Numbered from the stretch's first letter, positions 33,937-42,962 are shown. The stretch is DNA of 64,000 bases from an uncultured Eubacterium sp. (GCA_910584875.1 CAJUDA010000009.1:1-64000); one strand, 5' to 3'. The notes: generated from the sequence alone by a model not told the origin. Translations and numbers: made by a program.

Positions 33937-34152
33937 TTACATCTGCTGCATCGCCATCAAAAAGCAATAATATAAAAAGATAAGGATAACAAAGCAAAAA
34001 GTCATCAGTGACGCTGACACGATCATCATAATCAGCCGTCTTTTCTGGACCTGCTTCTCCTGTTTCCCGCTGCATAAAAAGCGGATCACACTGACAATAA
34101 ACCAGATCGTGAGCAGGATTGGTACAAAACCCAGACATAATAATTCGATCAT
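33937..34152 (-). CDS. Small 71-aa two-helix membrane protein
   Basis: Starts MIELLCLGFVPILLTIWFIV; two membrane segments (about 3-25 and 42-66) joined by a Lys/Arg-rich loop (GKQEKQVQKRR), so both ends face outward. GGAGGTAACT directly precedes the ATG. Unrecognised. Second gene of the five-gene operon. Confidence 0.65.
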   Translation of the reverse strand: MIELLCLGFVPILLTIWFIVSVIRFLCSGKQEKQVQKRRLIMMIVSASLMTFCFVILIFLYYCFLMAMQQM

Positions 34153-34164
34153 AGTTACCTCCGA

Positions 34165-35088
34165 TTATTTTTTCAGTTCCATAAATTCGCCATCGGTATC
34201 TTCGTAATACAGTTTATTTTCCCGGCAGTAAATGGCTTCAGCATAAAACACATTCGATAATACTTTCCGTTTTGCCCGAAGCTTCTCGGTATCCAGTGTG
34301 ATCTGATAATATCCTCCCATTACCAGTCCGACATAGAGCGTGTGATCGAGATAGTAACAGGCGTCAATCTCTGTATCTTCGTCTTCTCCCAGGCTGAGTA
34401 CCCGTTTATAGGTCCTGGTCTTTAACGACAGCATCGCAAGCTTCGTATAGCTGTCATGATGAGCCTGTCCCGTAAATAATACCGTATCGTCTGTCAGAAA
34501 AAAATTCCCGGCGCCAAATAATGTGTCTTCTTTTTGAAACCGGTACAGCTCCCGTTTCTGTTTTCCATCCATGTCACAAAGACAGATACTCTGCATATGT
34601 CCTTCATTGTCTTCACTGGCATAAATAATCTGATCTTTGTAAATGCTGAACCAGATCATGTCTTTTTCTTCAAACAGATGACGGCTTTCCTTTGTCCGGT
34701 AATCATAACAATACAAATGCGCTCTCTGATCGTCATCCATCGCAGGATCTATTACATCATAATACACTTTATAATCGATTTCGAGAAAGGTATGTACATG
34801 TTCTGACAGAATTTCCCGCCGCCAGCTGTTCCGGTATTCACAGACCAGGCTGCTGGCATCTTCCCCCTGATCTGGTTTCAACAGGATATGGTCGGACAGG
34901 ATCTGATAGGGTTCCTGCATATTCTGCCTGTGCCGTTCTGTCGTGTCCTCTTCTTCCGAGCTCAGGATCCATTCCCTGAGAGCAGAATAATTGTACTGTT
35001 TTTTTTGCCACTGCCAGAAGCCAACTATAATGCCTGCACTTCCTGCCAGAACAAGAAGTACGGCGACGATCCTGGTCCTTGTCTTCAT
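34165..35088 (-). CDS. Membrane-anchored beta-propeller-like protein
   Basis: A 307-aa protein with an N-terminal anchor (about residues 8-28) and an extracytoplasmic part made of repeating beta segments ending in -YxCDYRTKESRHLFEE, SICLCDMDGKQKRELYRFQ, LAMLSLKTRTYKRVLSL, which resemble DUF5050/propeller blades found in Clostridia surface proteins. Domain assignment is tentative. The ATG at 35088 follows AGGAG; the frame extends 21 codons upstream without a site. First gene of the operon, with its own promoter. Confidence 0.65.
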   Translation of the reverse strand: MKTRTRIVAVLLVLAGSAGIIVGFWQWQKKQYNYSALREWILSSEEEDTTERHRQNMQEPYQILSDHILLKPDQGEDASSLVCEYRNSWRREILSEHVHTFLEIDYKVYYDVIDPAMDDDQRAHLYCYDYRTKESRHLFEEKDMIWFSIYKDQIIYASEDNEGHMQSICLCDMDGKQKRELYRFQKEDTLFGAGNFFLTDDTVLFTGQAHHDSYTKLAMLSLKTRTYKRVLSLGEDEDTEIDACYYLDHTLYVGLVMGGYYQITLDTEKLRAKRKVLSNVFYAEAIYCRENKLYYEDTDGEFMELKK

Positions 35089-35135
35089 CAGCTTTCTCCT
35101 CTCTGTACTCCGATCCTCAGACCTTTTCCCTAACA

Positions 35136-35164
35136 AGTATACCAAAGCCATAGCGATTTATCAA
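35136..35164 (-). promoter_or_regulatory. Sigma-A type promoter of the five-gene envelope operon
   Basis: TTGATA (35159-35164) and TATACT (35136-35141) on the minus strand, 17-base spacer, about 48 bases before the ATG at 35088. Confidence 0.7.
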
Positions 35165-35194
35165 GCGATTGACCTGCCATACGCTCTGAAACAG

Positions 35195-35223
35195 TTGCAA
35201 AATTCTTCAAAATAGTGTATCCT
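35195..35223 (+). promoter_or_regulatory. Possible promoter of DUF4321 gene
   Basis: TTGCAA (35195-35200) and TATCCT (35218-35223), 17-base spacer, about 43 bases before the ATG at 35267. The -10 is weak. Confidence 0.4.
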
Positions 35224-35266
35224 TATAACGTATACAGAACATATGAACGAATGGAGGTACATAGAT

Positions 35267-35527
35267 ATGGCTCGTGGAGCAGGAAAAAATGGCTGGGCGC
35301 TCTTCCTTCTCGTCTTGGCGGGAGTAGTGCTGGGCAGCTTTATTGGACATCTAGCCAGCGGAGTGTCCGCTCTCTCATGGCTGGATTATGGCATGAACTT
35401 TGGTCTTTCCAATCCCATTAAGTTTGATATCGGCGTAATGGTCCTGACGTTTGGTCTCACCATTAAGTTCACCATCGCCAGTATCATCGGGATCATCGTA
35501 GCTGCGATTATTTATCATTTTATATAA
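35267..35527 (+). CDS. DUF4321 membrane protein
   Basis: An 86-aa protein with two membrane segments (about 10-32 and 62-84) and the DUF4321 core ALFLLVLAGVVLGSFIGHLA, then FGLSNPIKFDIGVMVLTFGL. Function unknown; the family is widespread in Clostridia. The ATG at 35267 follows GGAGG; an earlier in-frame ATG (35243) has no site. Terminator directly downstream. Confidence 0.85.
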   Translation: MARGAGKNGWALFLLVLAGVVLGSFIGHLASGVSALSWLDYGMNFGLSNPIKFDIGVMVLTFGLTIKFTIASIIGIIVAAIIYHFI

Positions 35528-35562
35528 TGGATCCATCATGAAAATTCAATGATAACATTGCG

Positions 35563-35608
35563 AAAACTGCCACAGCTTTAACGAAACAATGCTGCGGCAG
35601 TTTTGTAT
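35563..35608. terminator. Terminator after DUF4321 gene, usable from both sides
   Basis: AAAACTGCC-CAGC (35563-35575) pairs with GCTG-GGCAGTTTT (35591-35604), one mismatch, with a 15-base loop and a T-rich tail on both strands. Also downstream of the minus-strand gene ending at 35641. Confidence 0.8.
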
Positions 35609-35640
35609 CTTATTCTATTCATTTCCAATCAATGAAACAG

Positions 35641-37080
35641 TCATCCGATCTTATGGGGATCCCAGCCAAACTCCTTGAAATACCGGATATCCAGGTTGTT
35701 CTGCTTCACATACTTTTCTAATGTGCGGACAGCAATCCGGCTCAGGTCATTATCCTGTATCCGGGAAACAAGTTCTCTGTCTCCCTCGCAGAACTTAAGC
35801 AAGTCCTGCTGGTAAAATCCGCCATCTCTTGGATGAAGGATTTTCTTAACCTGATACCCATTTCCCGTCTTTTTTAGATAGGCAGCGCCAATCCCGCCGC
35901 CCTCTCCGGCTTCATACAGAGTATTTCCGGAAAGAGAATACTCTCCCCGACGGAAGGTCCCATAGACCTTTGTATATTTTTTGCCTTTCTTAACTCCCAC
36001 AATATCGATCAATGGCAGTGTCAGATCTGTCCTGTCTGAGACCGGATCATCATATACCTTCCTGCCACTGATATACTGTCCCTGATACCGGGACCAGTCA
36101 TCATAAAAACATTTCACCAGTGCCTCTTCCATCCTGTCCTTTCCCTGGTAACGGTAAACCGGCAGGTCTCTTGTCCTATTGGATTTCGTTCCACCGGGAT
36201 TTTGCACCGGGATACACAGATTTTCCTTTGTCACTTCCTTTGACCCGCAGCGCCTGTGATACATGACCAGCTGACTGCTCCCTTCTTTCTCATTTTTCCC
36301 ATCCGTACCTTCAATCACAAGAAAGCTGCTGTATTTTTTATGATCCCCGCTCTCCCACTGAATCGAATATTCACTGTACATCTTCTCCCGGATCGGTTCC
36401 TCTCCTGTGTAATCCTCCCATGTCAGAACGCGGTTTTTCATCTGTTTTTCCCATTTCTTTACTGACTGACCGGATATCTCCTGTGTTGCCGCTGGTTCTA
36501 TGGCAATGATTCCGTTTCTGTTTTTTGGGAAATTGTTCAGATCAAATCGATAACAGGGACCCCATATTTTTTTCCCTTTTTTGTTATATACGGTAAGGGT
36601 ATCGTTATCCAGGAAAAATTTTGTCTGCAGGGTGTCTGCATTAAAATAATTGCACTGGATCTTCTGCAGGTCAATGGTGCCTGTCACCCGCTGGCGCTGG
36701 CGGTCATAAACCACAAGTCCAAAAGAATTGGCGAACAGAATGCGGCTGTCACTGCATTCAATTACTTCTGGTGCATAGGCACTGTCCAGCCGGACACTAT
36801 AACGATCTGTGATCTTTTCCACGATCCGGTTACTGCTTTCCTCTTTTATCCAAATACCAGACAAGGCATTTGCCAGTTTCCCACCTGTCATACCGTCCAC
36901 AATCAACACCGCACCTGCTCCGGCGCAGAGTACCACCGCCAGCATCGCTGCGATCCGCAGAAATGACCGGCGCAGCGGATGTCTTTTCCTCTTCTGTCTT
37001 AACTGCTCCCACAGGATCTCTTTGTCCTCTGGCGAAATCCTGATCTGGTCAAATGCCTGCTTCCATCTGTTCTCATCCAT
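35641..37080 (-). CDS. Membrane-anchored partner of ECF sigma factor (putative anti-sigma)
   Basis: A 479-aa protein: a cytoplasmic segment (1-38, MDENRWKQAFDQIRISPEDK), one membrane helix (about 40-62, LRIAAMLAVVLCAGAGAVLIV) and a large extracytoplasmic domain of mixed beta structure that I do not recognise. It starts 3 bases after the sigma gene. This position and topology are typical of anti-sigma factors of the Clostridia sigma-70 family pairs. No RsgI or zinc anti-sigma motif is visible, so the inhibitory role is inferred from context. Confidence 0.7.
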   Translation of the reverse strand: MDENRWKQAFDQIRISPEDKEILWEQLRQKRKRHPLRRSFLRIAAMLAVVLCAGAGAVLIVDGMTGGKLANALSGIWIKEESSNRIVEKITDRYSVRLDSAYAPEVIECSDSRILFANSFGLVVYDRQRQRVTGTIDLQKIQCNYFNADTLQTKFFLDNDTLTVYNKKGKKIWGPCYRFDLNNFPKNRNGIIAIEPAATQEISGQSVKKWEKQMKNRVLTWEDYTGEEPIREKMYSEYSIQWESGDHKKYSSFLVIEGTDGKNEKEGSSQLVMYHRRCGSKEVTKENLCIPVQNPGGTKSNRTRDLPVYRYQGKDRMEEALVKCFYDDWSRYQGQYISGRKVYDDPVSDRTDLTLPLIDIVGVKKGKKYTKVYGTFRRGEYSLSGNTLYEAGEGGGIGAAYLKKTGNGYQVKKILHPRDGGFYQQDLLKFCEGDRELVSRIQDNDLSRIAVRTLEKYVKQNNLDIRYFKEFGWDPHKIG

Positions 37081-37083
37081 ATC

Positions 37084-37575
37084 CTATCCCTCCGTTCCAC
37101 ATTCACCCATCTGCTGCTTCAGTTTTTCTCTCCCTGCCGCCAGCCGGGATTGAATCGTACTTTCCTTTCTGTCCAGAATCCTGCTGATCTCCCGGACAGA
37201 ATACCCTTCATAATAATATAAATACATGGACTCGCGAAATTTCACCGGCAGTTGCATAACCAGTTCCAGCAGTTCTGTACCTTCTCTCTTTCCCTCTGAC
37301 GGAATCGCCGACCAGTCGTCAATACTGGTCCGTTTTCGGAACCAGCTGCTGTTTAACTGATTGATACAGTGATTTTTGGCAAGACGGATCAGCCATGCCT
37401 TTTCATGCTCCTGATCTGAGAAATCCGGCTTCTTTTCCCATAATTTTAAAAAAATCTCCTGTACCCCGTCCCTGGCGTCGCTTTCATTTTTCAGGTATAC
37501 CATACAAATTTTGTACAGCATATCGATATATCTGTCGTAGAGAAGACGAAATTCTTCCTCTGACCATTTCTGCAC
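37084..37575 (-). CDS. ECF-type RNA polymerase sigma factor
   Basis: A 163-aa sigma-70 family protein. Region 2 spans about 10-80 (LYDRYIDMLYKICMVYLKN, DARDGVQEIFLKLWEK, KAWLIRLAKNHCINQL) and region 4 about 100-155 (LPVKFRESMYLYYYEGYSVREIS, ESTIQSRLAAGREKL). The GTG at 37575 is preferred because GGGGGTGAT lies 4-10 bases upstream; the in-frame ATG at 37593 has no site. It is coupled to the membrane partner gene and has a candidate ECF promoter just upstream. Confidence 0.9.
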   Translation of the reverse strand: MQKWSEEEFRLLYDRYIDMLYKICMVYLKNESDARDGVQEIFLKLWEKKPDFSDQEHEKAWLIRLAKNHCINQLNSSWFRKRTSIDDWSAIPSEGKREGTELLELVMQLPVKFRESMYLYYYEGYSVREISRILDRKESTIQSRLAAGREKLKQQMGECGTEG

Positions 37576-37612
37576 ATCATCACCCCCTGCCATATGGATT
37601 TCTGCCCGGATT

Positions 37613-37637
37613 GACGCCGTTTACGTTATTACTTTCC
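37613..37637 (-). promoter_or_regulatory. Candidate ECF-sigma autoregulatory promoter
   Basis: On the minus strand GGAAA (37633-37637) and CGTC (37613-37616) are separated by 16 bases, close to the general ECF pattern GGAAC-N15-17-CGTC. It lies about 38 bases before the sigma start codon. No sigma-A promoter was seen in the same place. Confidence 0.4.
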
Positions 37638-38285
37638 TATTGATCTTTCTAAGTAATCCAACAGACTCTTTGCGTCCCCAAGTTTTTCATAGGTACATTC
37701 TTTATTTGGTAACGGCAGAAAATACTTTGCTTCTTTCCCTTCCAGCGGATAAAACCATGACTGATAGTTTATTGATACTTTTTTATAATCATTATTTCTA
37801 CTCCCGGTATACATCGTAAAACATGGTTTTACAAACCGGATTTACAATGCCTTGCCTTTCTGCTGCAAATCCGAACATCGTTTCTTTAATTTATTCTTCC
37901 GCAATACATGCTCTCCGGTATTGACATAACGCATCTTAGTCAATAAAATAATCTGTTTTCCCTGCCCGGTGTCTGGCAATATTGTATACCGTTTTCCATC
38001 CCGGTAATACAGGATATCTTTTACCTTTTCCTTAAAATAATTGGCCTCTGCATATTCGACCGGTGCATCTTCCCGCTTCGTTTTCTCTATTGCCGGAGAG
38101 AGGGAAGGAAATGCTGTTTCCGAATCAGCAACAGGATCAACAGAGGGTGTTGCGGTAGCGGAACAAACTTCCTTTTTGTCTGATTGTGAAATTTTTTCGT
38201 CTTTACTATGGTTACTATACTGGCGGCCACATCCTGTAAGGATCACGATAGCTGCCAGCATGGCAACGATATATTGTTTACTCAT
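37629..38285 (-). pseudogene. Lipoprotein gene interrupted by an in-frame stop
   Basis: Codons 1-147 from 38285 encode a lipoprotein (MSKQYIVAMLAAIVILTGCG, lipobox LTGC) with a Thr/Pro-rich spacer. A TAA at 37842-37844 then stops the frame, but the same frame reopens at once and runs 70 more codons to 37629 (NNDYKKVSINYQSWFYPLEG), with no start or ribosome-binding site of its own. A second frame over the junction reads NPVCKTMFYDVY, so two compensating indels are an alternative to a point nonsense mutation. Product unrecognised. It lies directly upstream of the sigma gene and could be part of that regulon. Confidence 0.6.
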
Positions 38286-38333
38286 TATTCAATTTTTACC
38301 TCCTTCTGCCGACTTAACAAAAATTCTTTCTAC

Positions 38334-38368
38334 AAAGAAAAAGACAGGAGAGAATTTCCTCCCCTGTC
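38334..38368 (-). terminator. Terminator after the GH31 gene
   Basis: On the minus strand GACAGGGGAG (38359-38368) pairs with CTCTCCTGTC (38343-38352), one mismatch, then TTTTT. It lies about 83 bases after the GH31 stop and ends the pgeF-queH-apbE-GH31 unit. Confidence 0.8.
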
Positions 38369-38450
38369 CGGTTTGAAGATCTTCTATTAAATAAACAAAT
38401 GAGAAGCGAGAAATATCCAAAAAAATTGAAATTTTTATATGCCGTCCCAC

Positions 38451-40436
38451 TCAAAACACTTCCAGTACCGCCGCTCCTTCCCTGACAAATGCGATGAACT
38501 GATCGATCTCTGCGGTGGCATAAACCGTGCCGGATCCTTCTGTCACCGTATGATCGTTGACATTTACCCATCTGCCCTCTGGCAGATATACATCCCGTCC
38601 GGTCACGCCCTTCTCTGTGATCGGCGCAAAAAGGATATCTCTGCCAAACAGATACTCATCTTCCTGCCGGTAGCTGTTCTCATCCTCCGGAAATTCCATA
38701 AACAGCGGACGCAGTATGGAAATCCCTGTCTTCTCTGCTTCTTTCATATATTCCATCACATAAGGGCGCAGACGCTCACGAAGGGCGATGAGATCCTTCA
38801 AAATCCCATAATCCCGTTCCCCGAAACTCCAGATCTCATTGTCCCCGCCACTCATCTCATGGATCCCCGGATGTCTGTCCACATGGTCTTTTGGTTTTAC
38901 CCGTACGCCGTGAAGGCGGGTAACCGGACAAAACACGCCAAACTGGAACCAGCGCACGATCAGTTCACGGAACTCTTCTCCCTCGATATCTCCGCCCCAG
39001 AAGCCGCCGATATCCGTCGTCCACCAGGGGATTCCGCTCATCGCCATAGCCAGCCCGGTCCGCACGGATTTCTTAAGCGCCTCAAAAGTAGACGGCAGAT
39101 CCCCGGACCAGATCAGGGCGCCATAACGCTGGGAACCCATATACCCGGCGCGTGCCAGTGTTATGATATCCTTTTCTCCCTCCGCTGTCAGTCCGTCATA
39201 AAACATTTTCTCGTAAAAATACGGATACAATAGGGCAAATTCCTCAAAATTGCCAAGACAGCAGCGGATATTGTCATAATGGTTGGGGATCAGTCCCGGT
39301 TCCGCTTCATCCAGCCAGAAATAACGGATCCCCCTGTCATAATAATTATTCTTTACCAGCTGCCACATATAATCCCTTGCTCTGGGATTTAATGTGTCAA
39401 TGTAATCCTGCTGTCCATAAAAATCCTGCATGCCATAGACGCCGTTTTCCGTACGGAGGATCATATTGCGGTCATCCATATAATGATAGTTTTCACTTTG
39501 CGGGTTCGAGGTGGGCCAGATGGATACCATAAGACGGATGCCCATTTCCTCCAGTTCTCTGACCATCCCCTCTGGATCCGGCCAGTATGCAGGATCAAAT
39601 TTAAAATCACCCTGCTCCGTCCAGTGAAAATAATCAATAACAATGGCAGACACCGGAATCCCTCTCTTTTTATATTCCCTGGCAACTTCCAGGAGATCCT
39701 CCTGGCTCTCGTACCGTAGCTTACTCTGCCAGAACCCAGAGGCAAAATACGGAAACTCCGGCGTATGTCCGGTAAGATCCGCATATTTCCCCATGATCTG
39801 CGCCGGCGTATCCCCGGCGATCACCAGATAATCGACCTGTTTTGTACAATACGCTGTCCATCTGCTGTGATTCTTTGTCAGCTCACACTGCCCGATGGAC
39901 GGATTGTTCCAGAGAAATCCATACTTTTTGGAAGAATACACGAAAGGAACCGACGTCTTTGTATTGCGGTGCTGCAGCTCGCTGACCGTCCCCTTCATGT
40001 CAAAACAACCGTTATGCTCTCCGCCAAGTCCATAGAAATGCTCCTTTTCATCCGGTTTAAACAGCACATTGGCACGATGTGTGGTGGAACCCTTTGCACG
40101 GTATGTTCGGTAAAAAGAATCAAAGGCATACTCGGTCATTTCTTCCAGCATCACTTCATACTCCCCTCTGTCCGCCGTCTGTCGGGAGTACACTACCTTT
40201 CCATTATCAAACAGTTCTGCGCGGATCCTGCCATTTGTGATCACCGCACTGTGTTCCCTCTTTTCTGTATGGACCACTGTCTCTGGCTGTGGCAGCAGAA
40301 TCCAGTCCTCCTCTTCCAGCACGCCGTTGGGCGATGACTGGAAACGCAGCACGTCTTCCCCAAAAGCAGTGATCCTTGCCAGTTCATTTCTTCTCTCGTA
40401 CAAAATACTGTTTTCTGTGATCGTTACATATCCCAT
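38451..40436 (-). CDS. GH31 family alpha-glycosidase
   Basis: A 661-aa cytoplasmic glycoside hydrolase (no signal peptide). Residues about 1-215 are the N-terminal beta-sandwich (HFYGLGGEHNGCFDMKG); the TIM barrel follows (ASGFWQSKLRYESQEDLLEV, SAIVIDYFHWTEQGDFKFD). The nucleophile is Asp376 (FWLDEAEP) and the acid/base Asp446 (IWSGDLPST), 70 residues apart as usual; WWTTDIGGFWGG follows. The family includes alpha-glucosidases and alpha-xylosidases; the substrate is not resolved. GGAGGAG precedes the ATG. It is 13 bases after apbE. Confidence 0.92.
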   Translation of the reverse strand: MGYVTITENSILYERRNELARITAFGEDVLRFQSSPNGVLEEEDWILLPQPETVVHTEKREHSAVITNGRIRAELFDNGKVVYSRQTADRGEYEVMLEEMTEYAFDSFYRTYRAKGSTTHRANVLFKPDEKEHFYGLGGEHNGCFDMKGTVSELQHRNTKTSVPFVYSSKKYGFLWNNPSIGQCELTKNHSRWTAYCTKQVDYLVIAGDTPAQIMGKYADLTGHTPEFPYFASGFWQSKLRYESQEDLLEVAREYKKRGIPVSAIVIDYFHWTEQGDFKFDPAYWPDPEGMVRELEEMGIRLMVSIWPTSNPQSENYHYMDDRNMILRTENGVYGMQDFYGQQDYIDTLNPRARDYMWQLVKNNYYDRGIRYFWLDEAEPGLIPNHYDNIRCCLGNFEEFALLYPYFYEKMFYDGLTAEGEKDIITLARAGYMGSQRYGALIWSGDLPSTFEALKKSVRTGLAMAMSGIPWWTTDIGGFWGGDIEGEEFRELIVRWFQFGVFCPVTRLHGVRVKPKDHVDRHPGIHEMSGGDNEIWSFGERDYGILKDLIALRERLRPYVMEYMKEAEKTGISILRPLFMEFPEDENSYRQEDEYLFGRDILFAPITEKGVTGRDVYLPEGRWVNVNDHTVTEGSGTVYATAEIDQFIAFVREGAAVLEVF

Positions 40437-40449
40437 TGCTTTTCTCCTC

Positions 40450-41493
40450 CTATTCCTGTTTCTTCAATAATTCCGTTGACTGCCACAGAGAACCATCCTT
40501 TCGGATCAGGATCACCTGAATCTCCGGATGAGATTTCTGATACTGGACTGCCTTTTCTTCTCCCATCACATAAAGGGCAGTGGCAAGGGCGTCCCCCATT
40601 GTCCCCTCCTTTGCGATAACGGTGACAGACGCCAGATTATTTTCCGCCGGTTTCCCTGTCCGTTTATCCATAATATGATGGTACGTCTTTCCGTCCTTTT
40701 CAAAATACCGCTGGTAAATACCGCTGGTGATGACTGCCTGGTCCTCCGCTTCCAGTGTCCCATATAGACTTGTTCCGTCTGCCGGATCCACGATCCCGAT
40801 CCGGTACCGGGTACCATCCTGCTTTTTTCCCATCGTCTGCACGTTGCCGCCAAGAGAAACGACTGCCGATTCGATGCCCCGCTCCCGGAAGAGTTCCATC
40901 AGTTTCTGTGATACATATCCTTTCGCTGCAGCACCCAGATCGATCTGCATCCCGCTGGGAAGCTGTACCTGATCCCCGCCGGCAAGCCGGATCTTTTTAT
41001 AATCAATATCCCCCAGCACTTCCCTGATTTCCTGCTCAGCAGGGACACGGTACTCTCCTGTTGTAAACCCCCACAGCCTTACAAGCGGATACACTGACAC
41101 ATCGAAAAGCCCTTCCGTCATCTCCGCAAACTGAAGGCACTGCCCCAGCAGTTCATACGTCTCTCCGGATACCGTTACCGGTTTCCCTTCTGCCGCATTG
41201 ATTTTAGAAACATCACTGTCTTTTTTTGTCACAGAAAACAATTCTTCCAGTTGATGGATCCGTTGTACCGCCTCATTCATCACAGCACCGAGTTCTTCCT
41301 CCGAAATTTTCTTTCCATCCTTCCGGAAGCCATAGATCGTGAGATCCATGATCGTATCCATGGCAAACAATTCCTTTGTCAGCTTTGTATCCTCCGGGAC
41401 CGTCGTTCCTCCCTGTCCATGATCCGCTGCACAGGAAACCAGCATACATAAACATACTATGATACCAGTTATTGTCATTATCCTACGGTTCAA
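40450..41493 (-). CDS. apbE: ApbE-family FMN transferase lipoprotein
   Basis: A 347-aa exported lipoprotein (lipobox MLVSC) of the ApbE family, which attaches FMN to Thr/Ser of target proteins such as Rnf or NQR subunits outside the membrane. Family blocks: LFAMDTIMDLTIYG, VYPLVRLWGFTTGEY, IDLGAAAKGYVSQKLM, ESAVVSLGGNVQTMG and HHIMDKRTGKPAENNLAS. A TTG at 41493 is chosen: AAGGAG lies 7 bases upstream and it gives a better basic signal N-terminus (LNRRI); the ATG at 41478 has only AGGATA next to it. It overlaps queH by 11 bases. No Rnf or NQR genes are in the window. Confidence 0.9.
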   Translation of the reverse strand: MNRRIMTITGIIVCLCMLVSCAADHGQGGTTVPEDTKLTKELFAMDTIMDLTIYGFRKDGKKISEEELGAVMNEAVQRIHQLEELFSVTKKDSDVSKINAAEGKPVTVSGETYELLGQCLQFAEMTEGLFDVSVYPLVRLWGFTTGEYRVPAEQEIREVLGDIDYKKIRLAGGDQVQLPSGMQIDLGAAAKGYVSQKLMELFRERGIESAVVSLGGNVQTMGKKQDGTRYRIGIVDPADGTSLYGTLEAEDQAVITSGIYQRYFEKDGKTYHHIMDKRTGKPAENNLASVTVIAKEGTMGDALATALYVMGEEKAVQYQKSHPEIQVILIRKDGSLWQSTELLKKQE

Positions 41494-42124
41494 TCTGCTG
41501 CTCCTTCCTCTCCTTCGCCTGTCTTGAAAATATACATCCGCAATAATCCTGCCGGTACAGATGATATTGCGATGACAGTTCGATGCTCCGTTTATATCCA
41601 TTTCTTTTTTTAAAATCCGAGGGCAGGTACGGCACCCCGTACTCTCCCGCGAGTTCTTCCCCCACTGTCATCAGCAGATCGGCATTTTTGTGGGGACTGA
41701 TAGACAGGGTTGTACAAAAATAATCAAACTTCCCCTGCGCCGCCGCTTTCGCCGTCTCAGACAGACGCAGATAGAAACACAGGCGGCACCGTTCTCCCCG
41801 CTCGGGATCGTGTTCATGCCCCTTTGCCGTCTGGAGAAACCGTTCTGGTTCATAATCCGCATCCATCCGGTGGATCTCTCTGCCAAATGGTACTTCGGAC
41901 AGATACCGCAGGAGCTCTTTTTTTCTTTTCCGGTATTCTTCCTCTTCTACAATATTGGGATTAAAGAAAAAAACGGTAATATCAAAAAAATGATGCAGAT
42001 ATTCCAGTACATAGCTGCTGCAGGGGGCGCAGCAGCAGTGAAGCAGCAGCCTTTTTTTCTCTTCTCCTGCAGGAATCATTTCTATGATCCGGTCCAGTTC
42101 TCTTTGATAATTTCTCTTATTCAT
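41483..42124 (-). CDS. queH: Epoxyqueuosine reductase QueH
   Basis: A 213-aa enzyme of the QueH (former DUF208) family, making queuosine in tRNA from epoxyqueuosine. Metal-cluster cysteines: LLHCCCAPCSS (about 28-38), GERCRLCF (about 110) and DYCGCIFS near the C-terminus; NPNI block (FFFNPNIVEEEEY) present. It is the non-QueG replacement common in Clostridia. It overlaps pgeF by 8 bases and apbE by 11. Confidence 0.93.
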   Translation of the reverse strand: MNKRNYQRELDRIIEMIPAGEEKKRLLLHCCCAPCSSYVLEYLHHFFDITVFFFNPNIVEEEEYRKRKKELLRYLSEVPFGREIHRMDADYEPERFLQTAKGHEHDPERGERCRLCFYLRLSETAKAAAQGKFDYFCTTLSISPHKNADLLMTVGEELAGEYGVPYLPSDFKKRNGYKRSIELSSQYHLYRQDYCGCIFSRQAKERKEQQIEP

Positions 42125-42962
42125 CCGCTGCCTCCTTCCCGTATTCTGGAAGCAGGGTGATCAAACCTGCCAGATTTCCCCTCTTTCCTCCTGATGCACG
42201 ATGGGAAAAAAGAATATCCGAATGACAGCAGGTACACATCCCGCTGACCTGGATCTGCCCGGCCGGGATGCCTGCCTCCTGCAGTATGATCTCATTTGCC
42301 CGCCAGAGATCCAGCTGGTATTTCCCCTCCGTTTTCTCCAGCAAAAGCTCTCCCCACTGCTCCTTTTTAAATTCCTGCCGGAACGCCTCTGCCACATCCT
42401 CACTGACTTCATAACACGCCTGACAGATCGAAGGACCGACCACTGCCAGGATCTCTTCCGGTCTGGAACCAAATTCTTCTCCCATGACGGTCACAGCCCT
42501 GGCGCCGATCCTTCCTGCCGTACCCCGCCAGCCGGAATGAACCGCACCGATGGCATGATGCTTCCTGTCATAAAAAAATAGCGGAACACAGTCAGCGAAA
42601 AAAGTCATCAGAGTCACGCCCGGATCGTCTGTCACCAGCCCGTCCACTCCTTTTATGTCTGAACTGCGCAGAATCCCCTTTCCACAGTCAGAAGAATCCA
42701 CACGCCGTATCACCGTATCATGTACCTGGTCACTGAATACCAGACTCTCCACCGGATAACCGACCGCCGCCGCAAACCGCTGGTGGTTTTCCATAACCTT
42801 CTCCGGATCATCCCCCCGGCTGAAGCTGAGGTTCATCGCCCCAAGCTCCCCCTGGCTGACGCCCCCGAGACGGGTGGAAAAGCCATGCCGGACACCAGCT
42901 TTTTCAAATAAAGGAAAGGTAAGATAAGTCACGCCATTGCTGATTTTTTTATTTATATTCAT
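42117..42962 (-). CDS. pgeF: Peptidoglycan editing factor PgeF (YfiH, laccase-domain family)
   Basis: A 281-aa YfiH/DUF152 protein. Landmarks: HGFSTRLGGVS, DQVHDTVI, ADCVPLFFYD, AVHSGWRGTAGRIGA (metal His and Cys residues), GPSICQACYEVSEDV and a C-terminal CTCCHSDILFSHRASGGKRG. In E. coli PgeF hydrolyses wrongly incorporated L-Ser in peptidoglycan precursors; other members show purine-nucleoside phosphorylase-like activity. First gene of its operon; AGGTG precedes the ATG. Confidence 0.92.
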   Translation of the reverse strand: MNINKKISNGVTYLTFPLFEKAGVRHGFSTRLGGVSQGELGAMNLSFSRGDDPEKVMENHQRFAAAVGYPVESLVFSDQVHDTVIRRVDSSDCGKGILRSSDIKGVDGLVTDDPGVTLMTFFADCVPLFFYDRKHHAIGAVHSGWRGTAGRIGARAVTVMGEEFGSRPEEILAVVGPSICQACYEVSEDVAEAFRQEFKKEQWGELLLEKTEGKYQLDLWRANEIILQEAGIPAGQIQVSGMCTCCHSDILFSHRASGGKRGNLAGLITLLPEYGKEAADE

